A DNA stretch of 14,392 bases, taken from contig CAUULU010000024.1 in the NCBI GenBank assembly GCA_963546185.1, positions 1 to 14,392 of the forward strand, in the 5' to 3' direction. The position numbers were made by a program, and so were the translations under genes. Positions 13,986 through 14,392 of the stretch are shown in pieces (positions within the stretch are counted from its first letter, which is position 1; each line of letters starts with the position of its first letter). A model generated the notes under the pieces. It had not been told where the DNA came from. It ran no database searches and saw only the letters and a program-made list of their open reading frames with translations. Source of the stretch: JABCPO02 sp963546185. GTDB lineage: Bacteria > Bacillota > Clostridia > TANB77 > CAG-508.

Positions 13986-14392
13986 ACTTCCACCTTTAAC
14001 CTTTCTATTTCTGTAACTGTATATTTATTATCATTATATTTCTTGTCATTATTTTTTTCAAGTGTATATAATACTCCATGCATATATTTCTTTCCTTTTG
14101 TTTCTTCAATATATCTTTCTGGTAATGTTGTTAAAAATCTCTTAAATGCTATTTCTTTTTTCATTCCAAGAACTCCATCCAGTGTTCCCGTCATTCCTAA
14201 ATCTGTAATATATCCTGTTCCTTTTTCTAAAATTGTTTCATCTGCTGTTTGTACATGTGTATGTGTTCCAAATATACAATTTATTTTTCCATCAAAATAT
14301 TTTGCAAATGCTATTTTTTCTGCAGTTGCTTCTCCATGAAAATCTGCTATTAATATATCACATTCTTTTAAACTTTCTAAAGCATTTTCTGT
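13982..14392 (-). CDS. ymdB: YmdB-family metallophosphoesterase, 3' part (partial)
   Basis: This is the C-terminal 136 residues of a YmdB-type calcineurin-like phosphoesterase. In Bacillus subtilis YmdB hydrolyses 2',3'-cyclic nucleotides and affects biofilm and motility decisions. Visible are the metal-site blocks ADFHGEAT and GTHTHVQTADE (His ligands), followed by ITDLGMTG. The product ends with a basic KYTVTEIERLKVEV. The family is about 260 residues long, so roughly half lies beyond the right edge and the start cannot be seen. Its TGA stop overlaps the start of the small membrane protein by ATGA. No in-frame CGG occurs in the visible part. Confidence 0.92.
   Translation of the reverse strand, partial: TENALESLKECDILIADFHGEATAEKIAFAKYFDGKINCIFGTHTHVQTADETILEKGTGYITDLGMTGTLDGVLGMKKEIAFKRFLTTLPERYIEETKGKKYMHGVLYTLEKNNDKKYNDNKYTVTEIERLKVEV

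Noticed and set aside
2305..14190. Other CGG triplets in coding sequence (for example within ATC-GGG, GAC-CAC-GGT, CCG-GTT, ATG-ACG-GGA)
   Set aside because: These are out of frame, spanning two codons, so the ribosome never meets CGG as a codon there.

Overview
**Organism.** The window is very AT-rich, and every gene is on the minus strand. TGA is a stop codon (ymdB and a small gene end in it) and TGG is Trp. Shine-Dalgarno sites are strong, promoters have 17-nt spacers, and the protein sequences (EF-Tu, EF-G, Prs, YmdB) look Bacillota, most like an uncultured low-GC Clostridia-type gut lineage. That placement is inference. Unlike most Bacillota, L27 has no cleavable N-terminal extension and there is no prp gene between rplU and rpmA.

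**Layout, in transcription order from right to left.** (1) 14392-13685: the 3' half of ymdB, coupled by an ATGA overlap to a small two-helix membrane protein. (2) 13497-7198: two related GT-B-like glycosyltransferases, then prs, tex and a membrane-anchored coiled-coil protein, tightly packed. (3) 7193-5780: an accessory stretch of two small cassettes, each with its own promoter and terminator. It holds five short genes, one of them a glutaredoxin-like protein. (4) 5707-1082: the str operon rpsL-rpsG-fusA-tuf, ending in an intrinsic terminator. (5) 1100-302: rplU-rpmA, whose promoter -35 box lies inside the tuf terminator. (6) 235-1: a consensus rRNA promoter, leader and the first bases of 16S rRNA.

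**Main observation.** Four genes (tex, both glycosyltransferases and the small membrane protein) look broken by six frameshifts. All six breaks are the same event. The zero frame meets the codon CGG followed by A, and the protein continues in +1, as if C were skipped and GGA (Gly) read, or as if CGGA were one four-base glycine codon. With this single rule all four genes become full-length family members: Tex 779 aa, glycosyltransferases 389 and 366 aa, membrane protein 99 aa. No in-frame CGG occurs in the ribosomal-protein, elongation-factor or prs genes. The only other in-frame CGGs are two (CGG-G and CGG-C) in the accessory cassettes, which also use other Arg codons absent from the core. I infer a host that lacks ordinary CGG decoding (for example, no tRNA-Arg(CCG)) and tolerates CGGA through systematic +1 frameshifting or quadruplet decoding. 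I cannot test novelty or mechanism from this window alone.
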